Assembly: GCF_049116555.1 (NCBI RefSeq)
Contig: NZ_JAGDYT010000001.1
Coordinates: 927,054 to 991,053, forward strand
Reading direction: 5' to 3'
DNA from: Maricaulis maris_C
GTDB taxonomy: Bacteria > Pseudomonadota > Alphaproteobacteria > Caulobacterales > Maricaulaceae
DNA length: 64,000 nucleotides
Of the stretch, positions 34,053 to 43,289 are shown in pieces (position 1 is the first letter of the stretch; each line of letters opens with the position of its first letter). Both the position numbers and the translations under genes were made by a program. A model generated the notes under the pieces. It was not told where the DNA came from, did not search any database, and saw nothing but the letters and a program-made list of their open reading frames with translations.

Positions 34053-35015
34053 ATGGCCGAACCCGACATTCTCAAGGGCAAGCTGCGCCTGCCTGTTATT
34101 GGCGCGCCGCTTTTCATCATTTCCAATCCGGACCTCGTCCTGGCTCAGTGCAAGGCCGGCATTGTTGGCTCCTTTCCGTCGCTGAATGCGCGCCCGGTCA
34201 GCCAGCTCGACGAGTGGCTGGACCAGATCACCTCGGAATTGGAGAGTTACAACCGCGCCAATCCGGACAATCCGGCGGCGCCTTTTGCCGTCAACCAGAT
34301 CGTCCACCGCTCCAATAACCGCCTCCAGGAAGATCTGGAGCTGTGCGAGAAGTACAAGGTCCCGGTCGTGATCACCTCGCTGGGGGCCCAGGCCGAAGTC
34401 AACCAGGCCGTTCAGAGCTGGGGCGGGATCACGCTGCACGATGTCATCAATCAGCGCTTCGCCCACAAGGCGATCGAAAAGGGCGCGACCGGTCTGATCT
34501 GTGTCTCGTCCGGAGCTGGCGGACATGCCGGCGCCCTGTCGCCCTTCGGCTTCATCGCCGAGACGCGGTCGTGGTTTGATGGCCCGATCCTGTGTTCCGG
34601 CGCCATCTCGACCGGTGGCGGGGTGCTCGCGGCGCAGGCGATGGGCGCGGACTATGCCTATATCGGCTCGGCCTTCATCGCGACCGCGGAAGCACGTGCC
34701 GAAGAGGCCTACAAGCAGGGGATCGTCGACAGCAACGCAGAGGACATTGTCTACACAAACCTCTTCACCGGCGTGCACGGCAATTATCTCAAGAAGTCCA
34801 TCATCGATGCCGGCCTCGACCCGGACGCGCTTCCCGAAAGTGATCCCTCGGCGATGAATTTCGGTTCGGGCGGTGGTTCCAAGGCCAAGGCCTGGAAGGA
34901 TATCTGGGGGTCTGGCCAGGGCATCGGCTCGGTCAAGCAGGTGCGCCCGGCAGCCGATTATATCGATCAGCTCAAGGCCGAGTATGACGCGGCGAAGGCG
35001 CGTGTCTGCGGATAG
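34053..35015 (+). CDS. NAD(P)H-dependent flavin oxidoreductase (YrpB / nitronate monooxygenase family)
   Basis: The 320-residue FMN-dependent TIM-barrel protein has the family signature GAGGHAGALSPFGFI (with the His that acts as base in nitronate monooxygenases) and the phosphate-binding GAISTGGGVLAAQAMGADYAYIGS. The start RLPVIGAPLFIISNPDLV is also typical. AGAGGGGAA lies before the ATG. It oxidises nitronates or acts as an enoyl/quinone reductase; the true substrate cannot be told. Single gene. Confidence 0.93.
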   Translation: MAEPDILKGKLRLPVIGAPLFIISNPDLVLAQCKAGIVGSFPSLNARPVSQLDEWLDQITSELESYNRANPDNPAAPFAVNQIVHRSNNRLQEDLELCEKYKVPVVITSLGAQAEVNQAVQSWGGITLHDVINQRFAHKAIEKGATGLICVSSGAGGHAGALSPFGFIAETRSWFDGPILCSGAISTGGGVLAAQAMGADYAYIGSAFIATAEARAEEAYKQGIVDSNAEDIVYTNLFTGVHGNYLKKSIIDAGLDPDALPESDPSAMNFGSGGGSKAKAWKDIWGSGQGIGSVKQVRPAADYIDQLKAEYDAAKARVCG

Positions 35016-35056
35016 GATTGGCCGATCGGCCCTGCCCAGCGGGCGGGGCCGCGCGG

Positions 35057-35716
35057 TCAGGCGCGCTGGGAGGCGCGGGCGGATTCATCCAGACTCGTGA
35101 GAATGTCGGACGGCGCCCCGTAGCCGTGATCCGGTGACTGGGCGTCCAGAATGTCGGGCGTCGCGAATCCCCAATACACCGCGCCCGCCGCGCACCCGGC
35201 CTCTCGGGCCGCATCAATATCGCGAACTTCGTCGCCGACGCAGAGTGTGCGTTCGGGCGTTGTGCCGGCGCGCTTGATCACCTTGCGGAAGATTGATGCC
35301 TTGCCGAAGAGGGCCGCGCCGCAGGCAAATTGATCAAAACGGGCAGTGAGGGTTTCGCCCAGCACGGCCTTCACCGCGGTTTCGCCATTCGATGACACAA
35401 CTGCCAGGGACACGCCCTGATCCGACAGCGCCCCGATCATGTCGCGAATACCGTCAAACAGGTGGATCTGGTCGACATTCTCTGCCGCGCGAGCGCGCAC
35501 ATCGGCGGCGATGAAGGGGATTTTCCACGCCGGGATGGCAAGCTCGTCCATGATCGCCTTGGGCGTCAGCCCGCGCAGGGTTTCCGCTTTCTCTTCGCAG
35601 ATCGGGTTGAGGCCGTGCTTGTCGACGACTTCGCCGAGCGCGCCGCGAAACCAGGTCAGGCTGTCAGCCAGGGTTCCGTCGAAATCAAAGATGACCAGGT
35701 CATAGCGCTGGGTCAC
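35057..35716 (-). CDS. HAD-superfamily phosphatase (phosphoglycolate phosphatase-like)
   Basis: The 219-residue protein carries HAD motif I DFDGTLADS (residues 9-17 region), motif II LAVVSSNGE, motif III Lys in the RKVIKRAG region and motif IV VGDEVRDIDAAREAG. The cap is a small helical C1 type. It dephosphorylates a small metabolite. The start is GTG at 35716 with GAGGGG upstream; longer readings have no relevance to the family. Divergent to nothing; it sits between a plus-strand flavoprotein gene and ald. Confidence 0.88.
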   Translation of the reverse strand: MTQRYDLVIFDFDGTLADSLTWFRGALGEVVDKHGLNPICEEKAETLRGLTPKAIMDELAIPAWKIPFIAADVRARAAENVDQIHLFDGIRDMIGALSDQGVSLAVVSSNGETAVKAVLGETLTARFDQFACGAALFGKASIFRKVIKRAGTTPERTLCVGDEVRDIDAAREAGCAAGAVYWGFATPDILDAQSPDHGYGAPSDILTSLDESARASQRA

Positions 35717-35878
35717 GTCTTTATCCCCTCGTCCAGCGGTCTCCCCAACCGCGATGATTGTCACAGGCTCGGTGATTCTTGTGACACTTGCACGCTGTAA
35801 CGGCCCAATGTGCAAAAGCAAAGGGGCGGACACCTGGCAGTGCCCGCCCCGATGACGCGTGTTTTGCGGCGTTTGAGG

Positions 35879-36994
35879 TCAGGCGTTCAGCCAGCCCGGC
35901 TTGACGCAGGGCAGGGCGAGATCGTCGGCGACCAGCTGGTGGCAGACTTCGCCCTCGGCCGTGGTCAGGCCCTCGCGCAGATGCGGGTTCTCATTGATGG
36001 CCTTCTTCGTACCCTTGTTCGCGATCTCCAGTCCGAGCGGCAGGGTCGCGTTGTTCAGGGCGAATGTGGACGTACGGGCATAGGCGCCCGGCATGTTGGC
36101 GACGCAATAATGGACAACGCCATCAATGATATAGGTCGGGTCATCATGCGTTGTGGCCTTGGAGGTCTCGAAGCAGCCGCCCTGGTCGATGGCGATGTCG
36201 ACGAGCACGGCGCCGTCCTTCATCTCCTTGAGCATCTCCCGGGTCACAAGTTTCGGGGCCGCAGCACCCGGGATCAGCACAGCGCCGATGACGACATCGG
36301 CTTCGCGCACGGCCTGCTCGAGGGCCGCCTGGGTTGAGTAGGCCGTCTTCACGGCGCCGGCGAATTGCTCGTCGAGCTCGGCGAGACGGCGATTGGAGCG
36401 ATCGAAGACAGTGACGTCGGCGCGCGCACCGATGGCCATCTCGGCAGCATGGGTGCCGGCAACGCCGCCGCCGATGATCACGACCTTGGCCGGGAGCACA
36501 CCGGGGACGCCGCCCAGCATGGTGCCGCGACCGCCCTGGGACTTCATCAGGCAATGCGCTGCGACCGAGACCGACATCCGTCCGGCGACCTGGCTCATCG
36601 GCGTGAGCAGGGGCAGGCGGCCATCACGGTCGGTGACCGTTTCATAGGCGATCGAGACACAACCCGACTTGCGCAGACCCTCGGCCTGTACCGGATCGGC
36701 GGCCAGGTGGAGATAGGTATAAAGCGTATGGTGCGGCTTCAGCATCGCCGTTTCCGACGGCTGGGGTTCCTTGACCTTGACGATCATTTCGGCTGCTTCG
36801 AAGACCGCAGTGGCGTCGGCCAGAATGGTCGCGCCGGCTGCCACGTAATCCTCATTGGTGAAATCAATGCCTTCACCGGCGGCGGATTCGACGAACACCT
36901 CGTGGCCATGGCGCACAAATTCAGCGACGCTGTTTGGCGTCAGACCGACCCGGTATTCGCGAACTTTGATTTCCTTGGGAACCCCGATACGCAT
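35879..36994 (-). CDS. ald: Alanine dehydrogenase
   Basis: This 371-residue enzyme interconverts L-alanine and pyruvate plus ammonia with NAD. It starts MRIGVPKEIKVREYRVGLTP, exact for the family, has the NAD-binding VVIIGGGVAGTHAAEMAIGA and the later VLVDIAIDQGGCFETS and TFALNNATLPLG. The ATG at 36994 follows AGGG. It is divergent from an Lrp/AsnC-type gene (37200) with a palindromic candidate operator between them, the usual pattern of alanine-responsive control. Confidence 0.96.
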   Translation of the reverse strand: MRIGVPKEIKVREYRVGLTPNSVAEFVRHGHEVFVESAAGEGIDFTNEDYVAAGATILADATAVFEAAEMIVKVKEPQPSETAMLKPHHTLYTYLHLAADPVQAEGLRKSGCVSIAYETVTDRDGRLPLLTPMSQVAGRMSVSVAAHCLMKSQGGRGTMLGGVPGVLPAKVVIIGGGVAGTHAAEMAIGARADVTVFDRSNRRLAELDEQFAGAVKTAYSTQAALEQAVREADVVIGAVLIPGAAAPKLVTREMLKEMKDGAVLVDIAIDQGGCFETSKATTHDDPTYIIDGVVHYCVANMPGAYARTSTFALNNATLPLGLEIANKGTKKAINENPHLREGLTTAEGEVCHQLVADDLALPCVKPGWLNA

Positions 36995-37085
36995 GATCAT
37001 CCCTCACGGGTTGGGCAGTGCGGCGCTTCTTCGATACTTTTTGCGTCAGAAGCCGTCTGCGTGATTAAATTTGACAAGGCGGAGT

Positions 37086-37113
37086 GATTGTTGTGAATTA
37101 TCGTGCAACAATC
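37086..37113. promoter_or_regulatory. Palindromic operator candidate for the Lrp-type regulator
   Basis: GATTGTTG and CAACAATC are perfect 8-bp arms around a 12-nt AT-rich centre. It lies midway between the ald and lrp-type starts, 86 bp before the latter, and spans a possible promoter (TTGACA at 37071 and AATTAT at 37096 for the plus strand, spacing 19). This fits the dyad sites of Lrp/AldR-like regulators. Confidence 0.6.
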
Positions 37114-37199
37114 GACGTTGAGGGCGACGTATATACCAAGCCTTCGCGACAATCCAGAATGATCTGCGGATTTTGCCGCGATGTCCGGGAGGGTGTGCC

Positions 37200-37682
37200 T
37201 TGCGCCTTGATAGTGTTGATATCTCCATCCTCAATGAACTTCAGGAGCATGGCCGCCTGACCAATGCCGAGCTCGCCGAGCGTGTCGGCTTGTCGGCGTC
37301 CGCCTGCCACCGGCGGGTCAAGGCGCTGGAGGGCGCCGGGATTATCGACCGCTATGTGGCGATCCTCTCCGAGCAGGCGTTGGGACGTGGCATCACCGTC
37401 TATGTCCAGGTCACACTGGACAATCAAAAGCGCGATACGCTGGTCGGGTTCGAGGAGGCCGTCGAGCATGTGCCCGAAGTCATGGAATGCTATCTGATGA
37501 GCGGGGATGCCGATTATCTGGTTCGCGTTCTGGTCCGCGATGCCAATGATTATGAGCGCGTGCATCGTGAAGTCCTGTCCAGCCTGCCGGGCGTGACCCG
37601 TCTGGTCTCCAGCTTCAGTATTCGCCGCGTCTTCTCGCGCACCGCGATGCCGGTGCCGGATGAGGTGCTTGTCGCAGGATAG
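37200..37682 (+). CDS. Lrp/AsnC-family transcriptional regulator (AldR-like)
   Basis: The 160-residue regulator has an N-terminal helix-turn-helix (LTNAELAERVGLSASACHRRVKALE) and a C-terminal RAM/Lrp domain (RGITVYVQVTLD..., ECYLMSGDADYLVRVLV) that senses amino acids. It is probably the activator or repressor of the divergent ald gene. The start is TTG at 37200, because GGGAGGG sits 6 bases upstream and MRLDSVDISIL is the usual N-terminus; an in-frame TTG nine codons earlier lacks such a site. queF follows 37 bp downstream. Confidence 0.9.
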   Translation: MRLDSVDISILNELQEHGRLTNAELAERVGLSASACHRRVKALEGAGIIDRYVAILSEQALGRGITVYVQVTLDNQKRDTLVGFEEAVEHVPEVMECYLMSGDADYLVRVLVRDANDYERVHREVLSSLPGVTRLVSSFSIRRVFSRTAMPVPDEVLVAG

Positions 37683-37719
37683 GCTTGCCTGTCGCGCGGG
37701 CCGGGACTAAGTCGGCGCC

Positions 37720-38181
37720 ATGACTGATGATCGCTATGACAATCTGGGCCAGCTGGGGGCGTCGACCCCGCTGCCCGATAATCCCGAAACCGCCGAGCTC
37801 GAGCGTGTCGCCAATCCGTGTGATGCGCCCTACATGACGCGATTCGTTTGCCCGGAATTCACCTCGCTCTGCCCGGTGACCGGGGCGCCGGATTTCGCGC
37901 ACTTGGTGATCGATTATGTGCCACGTGACTGGATTGTGGAGAGCAAGTCTCTCAAGCTCTATCTGGGCAGTTTCCGCAATCATGGTGCCTTCCATGAAGC
38001 CTGTACCACCGGGATCGGCCAGAAACTGGTCGAGGTCCTGGATCCGGTCTGGCTGAGAATTGGCGGCTATTGGTATCCGCGTGGGGGCATCCCCATTGAT
38101 GTTTTCTTCGCCACCGGTGAGCCGCCCAAGGGCGTATGGATCCCTGACCAGGACGTGCCGGGTTATCGTGGTCGAGGCTGA
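37720..38181 (+). CDS. queF: NADPH-dependent 7-cyano-7-deazaguanine reductase
   Basis: QueF reduces preQ0 to preQ1 in queuosine synthesis. The 153-residue protein is of the small unimodular type: catalytic C51 and D58 lie in FTSLCPVTGAPDFA, and the QueF motif ESKSLKLYLGSFRNHGAFHE follows. Catalytic residues are complete. It may be transcribed with the upstream regulator and is closed by a strong terminator. Confidence 0.96.
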   Translation: MTDDRYDNLGQLGASTPLPDNPETAELERVANPCDAPYMTRFVCPEFTSLCPVTGAPDFAHLVIDYVPRDWIVESKSLKLYLGSFRNHGAFHEACTTGIGQKLVEVLDPVWLRIGGYWYPRGGIPIDVFFATGEPPKGVWIPDQDVPGYRGRG

Positions 38182-38203
38182 CTGACCGGGTTTGCCGGCA
38201 AAC

Positions 38204-38237
38204 AAAAAGGGCGCTGCCATTTGGCAGCGCCCTTTTT
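38204..38237. terminator. Bidirectional terminator between queF and porin gene
   Basis: A 16-bp perfect inverted repeat (AAAAAGGGCGCTGCCA with TGGCAGCGCCCTTTTT, 38204-38219 and 38222-38237), with the AT-rich ends, provides T-runs on both strands for the converging genes. Confidence 0.93.
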
Positions 38238-38258
38238 GCAGGGGGTCTCTGGAATGGT

Positions 38259-39440
38259 TCAGAAGTCGGCCTGAAGGCGGAACTGGATCGTGTCACTGCT
38301 CTCGGTGAAGCCGGTCGCATTCATGCGAGCCGTCACATAATTGGTCATGACACGCAGATTGTCGTGCAGGTACCAATTGGCGCCAAGCGTTGTAGACCGG
38401 ATGCGTCCCAGATTGGCGTCGCCCAGATCACTGATGTCGTGTCTGACCGCAACTTCGACTGCGCCCCAGCCGCCTTCTGTGACCGGGTTGTCCGGACGAA
38501 GGCGGTTGAAGGTGCCTCCGGATTCCTTGTAGGGGCGGGTTTCTCCGCTCAGGATCCAGCCGGCCTGGACCATGCCGGAGGTAAAGCTCGGGTCGCCGGT
38601 CGGCCCGTCCAGCGACATGCGGGCGACTTCACTGTGAAGGTGGAAGGGGCCGCGGATCGCGGCCAGTTCCAGACCGAAGTAATCGGAGCTGTCGGCCGTG
38701 CCAAGGGCAGCGCCGGTGCGATAGTCGGCTGCCGTGAAGCGGTTGGCGAGATGGGCCTGCGGATAGACCCGAACGCGCGCGCCACCGTCATGGTCAAGGC
38801 GGCGCCAGGAACCGCCGACATGCCAGCGCGTCTCGTCGATCACGGTTGACCATGTCACCCGGGCGGCCACGGCGCTGGATTCATCGGATTCGCGGAAGGC
38901 GAAATTGTCGTCCATCTTGCCGCCGAATACGCCGACACTGGCCGTGAAACCGTCGCCGGCCCAATTGTAGGCGACACCGATGCGGCGATCGACGCCGAAC
39001 AAATCGGTCGAGATGCCACGTTCCATGAAGGTGCCGTAACGCGACGAGGTCTGCTCTTCGAGGGAATTCATCGTCTTGAAATGGCCGATGCGCAGACCGC
39101 CTTCCGGCAGATCGATGGCGAACAGAACGTCGTTCGGCTTGGCGTCATCTCCGGAGAAATCATATTCAGCGACGAATTTGACCGGGCCGTGCTCGATTTC
39201 AAAGCCGAGACGGGCCGTGCGGTATTCGTCACGGTCAGTCGGGGCCGCGCTGTTGGGACTCGTCCAGTCGACGTCGGCGCGATCATAATAGAGGCGACCG
39301 CGCAGCTTGAAGGAGGTCTCGCCATCAGCGCTGTCCCAGCGCGGAGCCGGGGAGGCGCTGAAGCCGCCGTCCTGGGCATCGGCTTGGCTTGATGCGATGC
39401 AGGCCAGGGCGGAGACGCTGATAAGAGTGAGGTTCTTCAT
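38259..39440 (-). CDS. OprP/O-type (phosphate-selective) porin
   Basis: The 393-residue outer-membrane protein has a signal peptide (residues 1-22, ending ADAQ), then a barrel with the OprP-like features RLYYDRADVDW, ARLGFEIEHGPVKFVAEYDF, LRIGHFKTMNSLEEQTSS and a terminal Phe (RLQADF) needed for outer-membrane assembly. Such porins take up phosphate or pyrophosphate, but in alphaproteobacteria the selectivity is unclear. It lies 25 bp after the chemoreceptor gene and may be co-transcribed with it. Confidence 0.88.
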   Translation of the reverse strand: MKNLTLISVSALACIASSQADAQDGGFSASPAPRWDSADGETSFKLRGRLYYDRADVDWTSPNSAAPTDRDEYRTARLGFEIEHGPVKFVAEYDFSGDDAKPNDVLFAIDLPEGGLRIGHFKTMNSLEEQTSSRYGTFMERGISTDLFGVDRRIGVAYNWAGDGFTASVGVFGGKMDDNFAFRESDESSAVAARVTWSTVIDETRWHVGGSWRRLDHDGGARVRVYPQAHLANRFTAADYRTGAALGTADSSDYFGLELAAIRGPFHLHSEVARMSLDGPTGDPSFTSGMVQAGWILSGETRPYKESGGTFNRLRPDNPVTEGGWGAVEVAVRHDISDLGDANLGRIRSTTLGANWYLHDNLRVMTNYVTARMNATGFTESSDTIQFRLQADF

Positions 39441-39464
39441 TGTTCTTGTCCTTTCTGGGCCCGG

Positions 39465-41429
39465 TTACGCGGCGCGGATCTGATTGAGGAATCCGGCGAG
39501 CGCGTCCTTGAGACGTTCGGCGTCCGAGGAGACGCCCTGGGCGGCTGTCAGCACTTCGCCGGCACCGGCATCGGTGTCGCGCACATGCGTCGTCAGGGCC
39601 GAGATGCTCTCGGTGACCTGTGCGGTACCTGTCGCCGCCTGGGACACACTGCCGGCGATCTCCCGGGCGGCTGCGTCCTGTTGCTCGATCGCTGACGCAA
39701 TCGCGGTCGTGCTCTGCGAAACACGGTCGATTGTGGTGGCCATGGAGCCGATCGCTGTGATCGCGTGGTCGCCGCTCTTCTGGATCGACTCGATCTGGTC
39801 AGCGATCTCCAGTGTCGCCTTGGCGGTCTGATCGGCCAGCGCCTTCACTTCCGACGCGACAACTGCGAAGCCCTTGCCGGCATCGCCGGCGCGGGACGCC
39901 TCGATCGTGGCATTGAGCGCCAGAAGATTGGTCTGCTCGGCAATGGACTGAATCAAGGTGATAACATCACCAATCTTCACCACCGCCTCGCCGAGGCCTG
40001 ACACGGTGGTCCGGGTTACGGCAGCTTCCTCGACGGCGTCATTCGTGAGCGTGCGGGACTCGGTGACCTGGCGATTGATCTCCTGGATGGAACTTGTCAG
40101 CTCTTCAGCTGCCGAAGCGACGGCCTGGGTATTGGCCGAGGTTTCGTCGGCGGCACTGGCAACAATTGAGGAGCGTTGGTCCGATTGCTGGGCCGCGTCA
40201 CGCAGACGACCAGCGACCTGGATCATGGCCGCGGACGCCGACGACACGTCTTCGGCAATGGTTCCGACACTGGCATCGAACTCGTCTGCCATTTCGGTAA
40301 GGATGCGGCGTTTCTCTTCGGCCGCGCGCTCCTCGGCCACGGCCTGTTCAGCCTGCATGCGAGCAATCTCGATCTGGTTTCTCTGGAAGACGAGAATTGC
40401 GCTGGCCATCCGGCCGATCTCGCCTCCCTGGGACTGCGCCGGGACGCTGCCATCCGTCTTGCCATTCGCGAGTTCACCCATGGTGTTGGTGAGCGCCTTG
40501 ATGGGAGCGGCGATAGAGCGGCCGACCCACCAACACAGCACGCCGGCGATGGCGGCTATGGTGATGATCAACGCCAAGGTGACCATGCGGATCCGGTTGC
40601 GCTCGGCCTCAAGCGCCACAATTGCGGCGCGGCCTTCCTGTTGCGCAATCTGGAGGATTTCGTCGAAATCAGGAGACATGTTGGCGAAAATGGCGGACAG
40701 CTGCCCGACCGTCTCATTCATCGCGAGCTGACCTTCGGCCCAGGCACGGAAGTCCCGGTCATAGGCCGCCATCAGGGTGCGAATGGCAGCGAGGTCTTCG
40801 GCCGGGTAGTCGCGTTGGGCGAGGCGTTCGGCAAACTCGGTCTGGCGGGCTCCAAAGGAGTCGATGTAACGCGGCGTACCACGCAGCATGAAGTCCTTCT
40901 CATGCCGGCGCATCATCAGCATGATGACGGTCAGCTCTGCGTCATTGAAATCGGCCAGGCGGCTCTCGACATCGCGTACGGATGAACGCAACGCCCCCTG
41001 CAGTCCTTCTTCATGCGTCAGGCCAAGAGCCGTTTGCGCGGCCACCACGTCCGCAAAGACCTGGCGGTGTTGCGGAAGATTGGCTTCAAGGCGACCGAGG
41101 GCGTCATCGATCGCGGCGGGCGTATTCAGCCGGCGCAGCCTTGAGAGGCGGTCAGCCACGAGATCGGCATCGGTTTGATAGAGATCGAGATAGCGAGCCT
41201 CGCTGCGGAGCAGGAAGTCTTTCTCGCGGCGGCGCATTTGCAACGCGCCGACTTCCATCTCGAGAGAGAGGCGTTCGATATCCGTATAGTTGTTCTGATG
41301 TTCCAATGCCTGCGTCGTCGCATTATCACTATACCAGAGCGTTGCCGCGAGGGAGATCAGCGTAAAGGCGACGAGCCCCCCCAAGATCCCGACCCGGGCA
41401 AGAATGGGGAGTGATTTCAGTCCTCGCAT
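39465..41429 (-). CDS. Methyl-accepting chemotaxis protein with HBM sensor domain
   Basis: The 654-residue receptor has membrane helices at about 12-33 and 285-305, enclosing a periplasmic helical bimodular (HBM) sensor: the two RREKDFLLR-like motifs (MRRREKDFLLR and MMRRHEKDFMLR, about 120 residues apart) are diagnostic. A HAMP domain follows, then the cytoplasmic signalling hairpin with the conserved tip (EQTNLLALNATIEASRAGDAGKGFAVVA region). HBM receptors in relatives sense organic acids. No che genes are nearby. AGGAG is 9 bases before the ATG. Confidence 0.93.
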   Translation of the reverse strand: MRGLKSLPILARVGILGGLVAFTLISLAATLWYSDNATTQALEHQNNYTDIERLSLEMEVGALQMRRREKDFLLRSEARYLDLYQTDADLVADRLSRLRRLNTPAAIDDALGRLEANLPQHRQVFADVVAAQTALGLTHEEGLQGALRSSVRDVESRLADFNDAELTVIMLMMRRHEKDFMLRGTPRYIDSFGARQTEFAERLAQRDYPAEDLAAIRTLMAAYDRDFRAWAEGQLAMNETVGQLSAIFANMSPDFDEILQIAQQEGRAAIVALEAERNRIRMVTLALIITIAAIAGVLCWWVGRSIAAPIKALTNTMGELANGKTDGSVPAQSQGGEIGRMASAILVFQRNQIEIARMQAEQAVAEERAAEEKRRILTEMADEFDASVGTIAEDVSSASAAMIQVAGRLRDAAQQSDQRSSIVASAADETSANTQAVASAAEELTSSIQEINRQVTESRTLTNDAVEEAAVTRTTVSGLGEAVVKIGDVITLIQSIAEQTNLLALNATIEASRAGDAGKGFAVVASEVKALADQTAKATLEIADQIESIQKSGDHAITAIGSMATTIDRVSQSTTAIASAIEQQDAAAREIAGSVSQAATGTAQVTESISALTTHVRDTDAGAGEVLTAAQGVSSDAERLKDALAGFLNQIRAA

Positions 41430-41809
41430 GTCATGTTCTCCTGCAGAGTGCGTTTTGGATGGCCACTCTGGGTTTCCAGCCGATATGAATTGAGTGCGGC
41501 TTACGCGTGCAGGCGGTGTCGTGACAGTTTTATGAAATCCCGCGATCTTAGGAGAGTATTAGGGATAGCGACGCGGTGAATCCCCGGCGATCTGACGGTG
41601 TCGCAATCCAATGGTGAGACTGGTCAGTCGGTTGTCCAAATCTTTGAAATTGGACGATGATTATAGTTTCTGGAAAGGCGGGTCTGTTTTCGAGTCGGAA
41701 TGAGTGGACCGGGTTGCCAATTTCAAACCAGAGGCTTCAGGGCCAAGTGTCATTGGATATGCCAGAATGTCTCTGGAGAGACACGGATTTTTGCGGCCCA
41801 GAAGACGCT
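41430..41809. other. Gene-free region upstream of the chemoreceptor
   Basis: These 380 bases between the nitroreductase stop and the chemoreceptor start should hold the chemoreceptor promoter. I see no convincing gene, terminator or known riboswitch. The base composition from 41500 to 41720 is visibly more AT-rich than the genes around it. Confidence 0.5.
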
Positions 41810-42436
41810 TCAGCGGCCCCAGAAATCGATCCGCGCCGGTGGTCGGGCGCGTTCAACCGGTTCGTCCGAGACGGTCCCGATATAGATGAAGCCCGCGATC
41901 CGTTCGCCCGAGCGCAGGTTCAGCGTGTCTTTTACCTGAGGGTCAAAGGCATACCACTCGGTCAGCCACTGCGCGCCGAACCCCAGGGCCGAGGCCGCAA
42001 TCAGCATGTTCTGGCAGACAGCGCCGGATGACAGGATTTGTTCCCATTCCGGAACCTTGTGCTTTTCGAGCACGTTGGAGATCACGGCCACAACGAGTGG
42101 GGCCCGCGTCAGCCGATTGGCTTCGAATTTGACCTGGGACTCGCTTGCGTCGGGATTGGCGGCCGCGAAGACCTTGCCGAGGACCTGGCCGAAATCAGCG
42201 CGCGCCGAGCCTTCAAACACGATGAAGCGCCAGGGGGCCAGCTTGCCATGATCCGGGACGCGGGCAGCGATACCGAGAAGCTGGTCCAGTTGCGCCGGCG
42301 AGGGGCCGGGCTCAGCCATGGTAATGGCGGTCGCGGAACGACGCCGGGTCAGAAGTGCGATCGTCTCTGCACTTGCATGGCTCGGTGCCAGGCGTTCGCC
42401 GGGTGCTGGAAATGACGGAAGTGGGGTATCATTCAT
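41810..42436 (-). CDS. Nitroreductase family protein (YdjA-like)
   Basis: This 208-residue FMN-dependent reductase has RRRSATAITMAEPGPS, ARVPDHGKLAPWRFIVFEG and HKVPEWEQILSSGAVCQNMLIAA, which match the YdjA subgroup, and it ends with GFIYIGTVSDEP. The ATG at 42436 gives a normal N-terminus; the frame runs over 260 codons upstream through the divergent tetR gene and is rejected there. It may be controlled by the divergent TetR-type regulator. Confidence 0.9.
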   Translation of the reverse strand: MNDTPLPSFPAPGERLAPSHASAETIALLTRRRSATAITMAEPGPSPAQLDQLLGIAARVPDHGKLAPWRFIVFEGSARADFGQVLGKVFAAANPDASESQVKFEANRLTRAPLVVAVISNVLEKHKVPEWEQILSSGAVCQNMLIAASALGFGAQWLTEWYAFDPQVKDTLNLRSGERIAGFIYIGTVSDEPVERARPPARIDFWGR

Positions 42437-42550
42437 TATGAAGGGCAACCTGCTGACTGCTAGACTATCTTTGACCTGAATGGTCCGTGGTCGGTATACC
42501 TGTGTTCGGGGACTGCACTCATATCGAGTTGTTGGGGAAACGTAACAAGT

Positions 42551-43198
42551 ATGAACGCTGAAATCGCCGTCGAAGATGACACACCGGCCGATCGCCGTCG
42601 CCGCAAGGTGCGCGAAGCCATAATTGATGCGGCCGAGGCGATATTCACCTCGGAGGGCGAAGAAGGTATTTCCATGCGCCGCCTCGCCGAGGCCATCGAT
42701 TACTCGCCCGCGGCCATTTACAAGTATTTCGCCTCCAAGGACGACTTGTTCACATCCATCCGCGAGATGTTCTTCGAGCGGCTGCTCGCCCGGATCCACG
42801 CGGCGATGGATGAGGGCGGCGAGACCGCCATCCTTTGCGCGCGCTGCATGCGTGCCTATATCGAGACCGGCATGGAAGAGCCCAATCACTACATGATGGC
42901 GTTCTCGACGTCGGTGACGGCCAAGCCGCATCTTCATGATGAAAAGGAAGTCGCATTCGAGGCCGAGGAAAAACTGGTGCAAATGATTGCTGCCGGGCAG
43001 GCGGAGGGCGCTTTCCGGAGCGTCGATCCGAAAGTGGCCTCGAAAGCGGTGTGGGCCAGCCTGCATGGTCTGACCATGTTGATTGTGTGTCTGGACGACT
43101 TTCCCAACGGCATGCCGGGGTCGGAACATGTGTCCCTGGATGCTGTGATTGACCTGCAGATGGACATGATCATGCGAGGCCTGATCAAAAACGCATAA
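42551..43198 (+). CDS. TetR-family transcriptional regulator
   Basis: The 215-residue regulator has an N-terminal TetR helix-turn-helix: VREAIIDAAEAIFTSEGEEGISMRRLAEAIDYSPAAIYKYFASKDDLF (about residues 19-66). The C-terminal region is helical with an WASLHGLTMLIV segment typical of the ligand/dimer domain (TetR_C_33-like). It directly precedes the RND efflux genes on the same strand and probably represses them; an inverted repeat lies in the 91-bp gap. Confidence 0.93.
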   Translation: MNAEIAVEDDTPADRRRRKVREAIIDAAEAIFTSEGEEGISMRRLAEAIDYSPAAIYKYFASKDDLFTSIREMFFERLLARIHAAMDEGGETAILCARCMRAYIETGMEEPNHYMMAFSTSVTAKPHLHDEKEVAFEAEEKLVQMIAAGQAEGAFRSVDPKVASKAVWASLHGLTMLIVCLDDFPNGMPGSEHVSLDAVIDLQMDMIMRGLIKNA

Positions 43199-43215
43199 TT
43201 TGTATGCATAAATTT

Positions 43216-43248
43216 GTAAACGCCGTTCACTTCTCAAACGGTATTTAC
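43216..43248. promoter_or_regulatory. Inverted-repeat operator candidate upstream of RND pump
   Basis: GTAAACGCCGTT and AACGGTATTTAC pair over 12 positions with 2 mismatches around a 9-nt centre. A -10-like TACTAT follows directly (43251), so a bound protein would block a promoter for the efflux genes, whose first ATG is at 43290. The downstream position after tetR suggests the TetR-type protein is the ligand-responsive repressor. Confidence 0.55.
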
Positions 43249-43289
43249 TGTACTATATCCTCGTCACGCGACAGGACGAGGGTGTTCTC

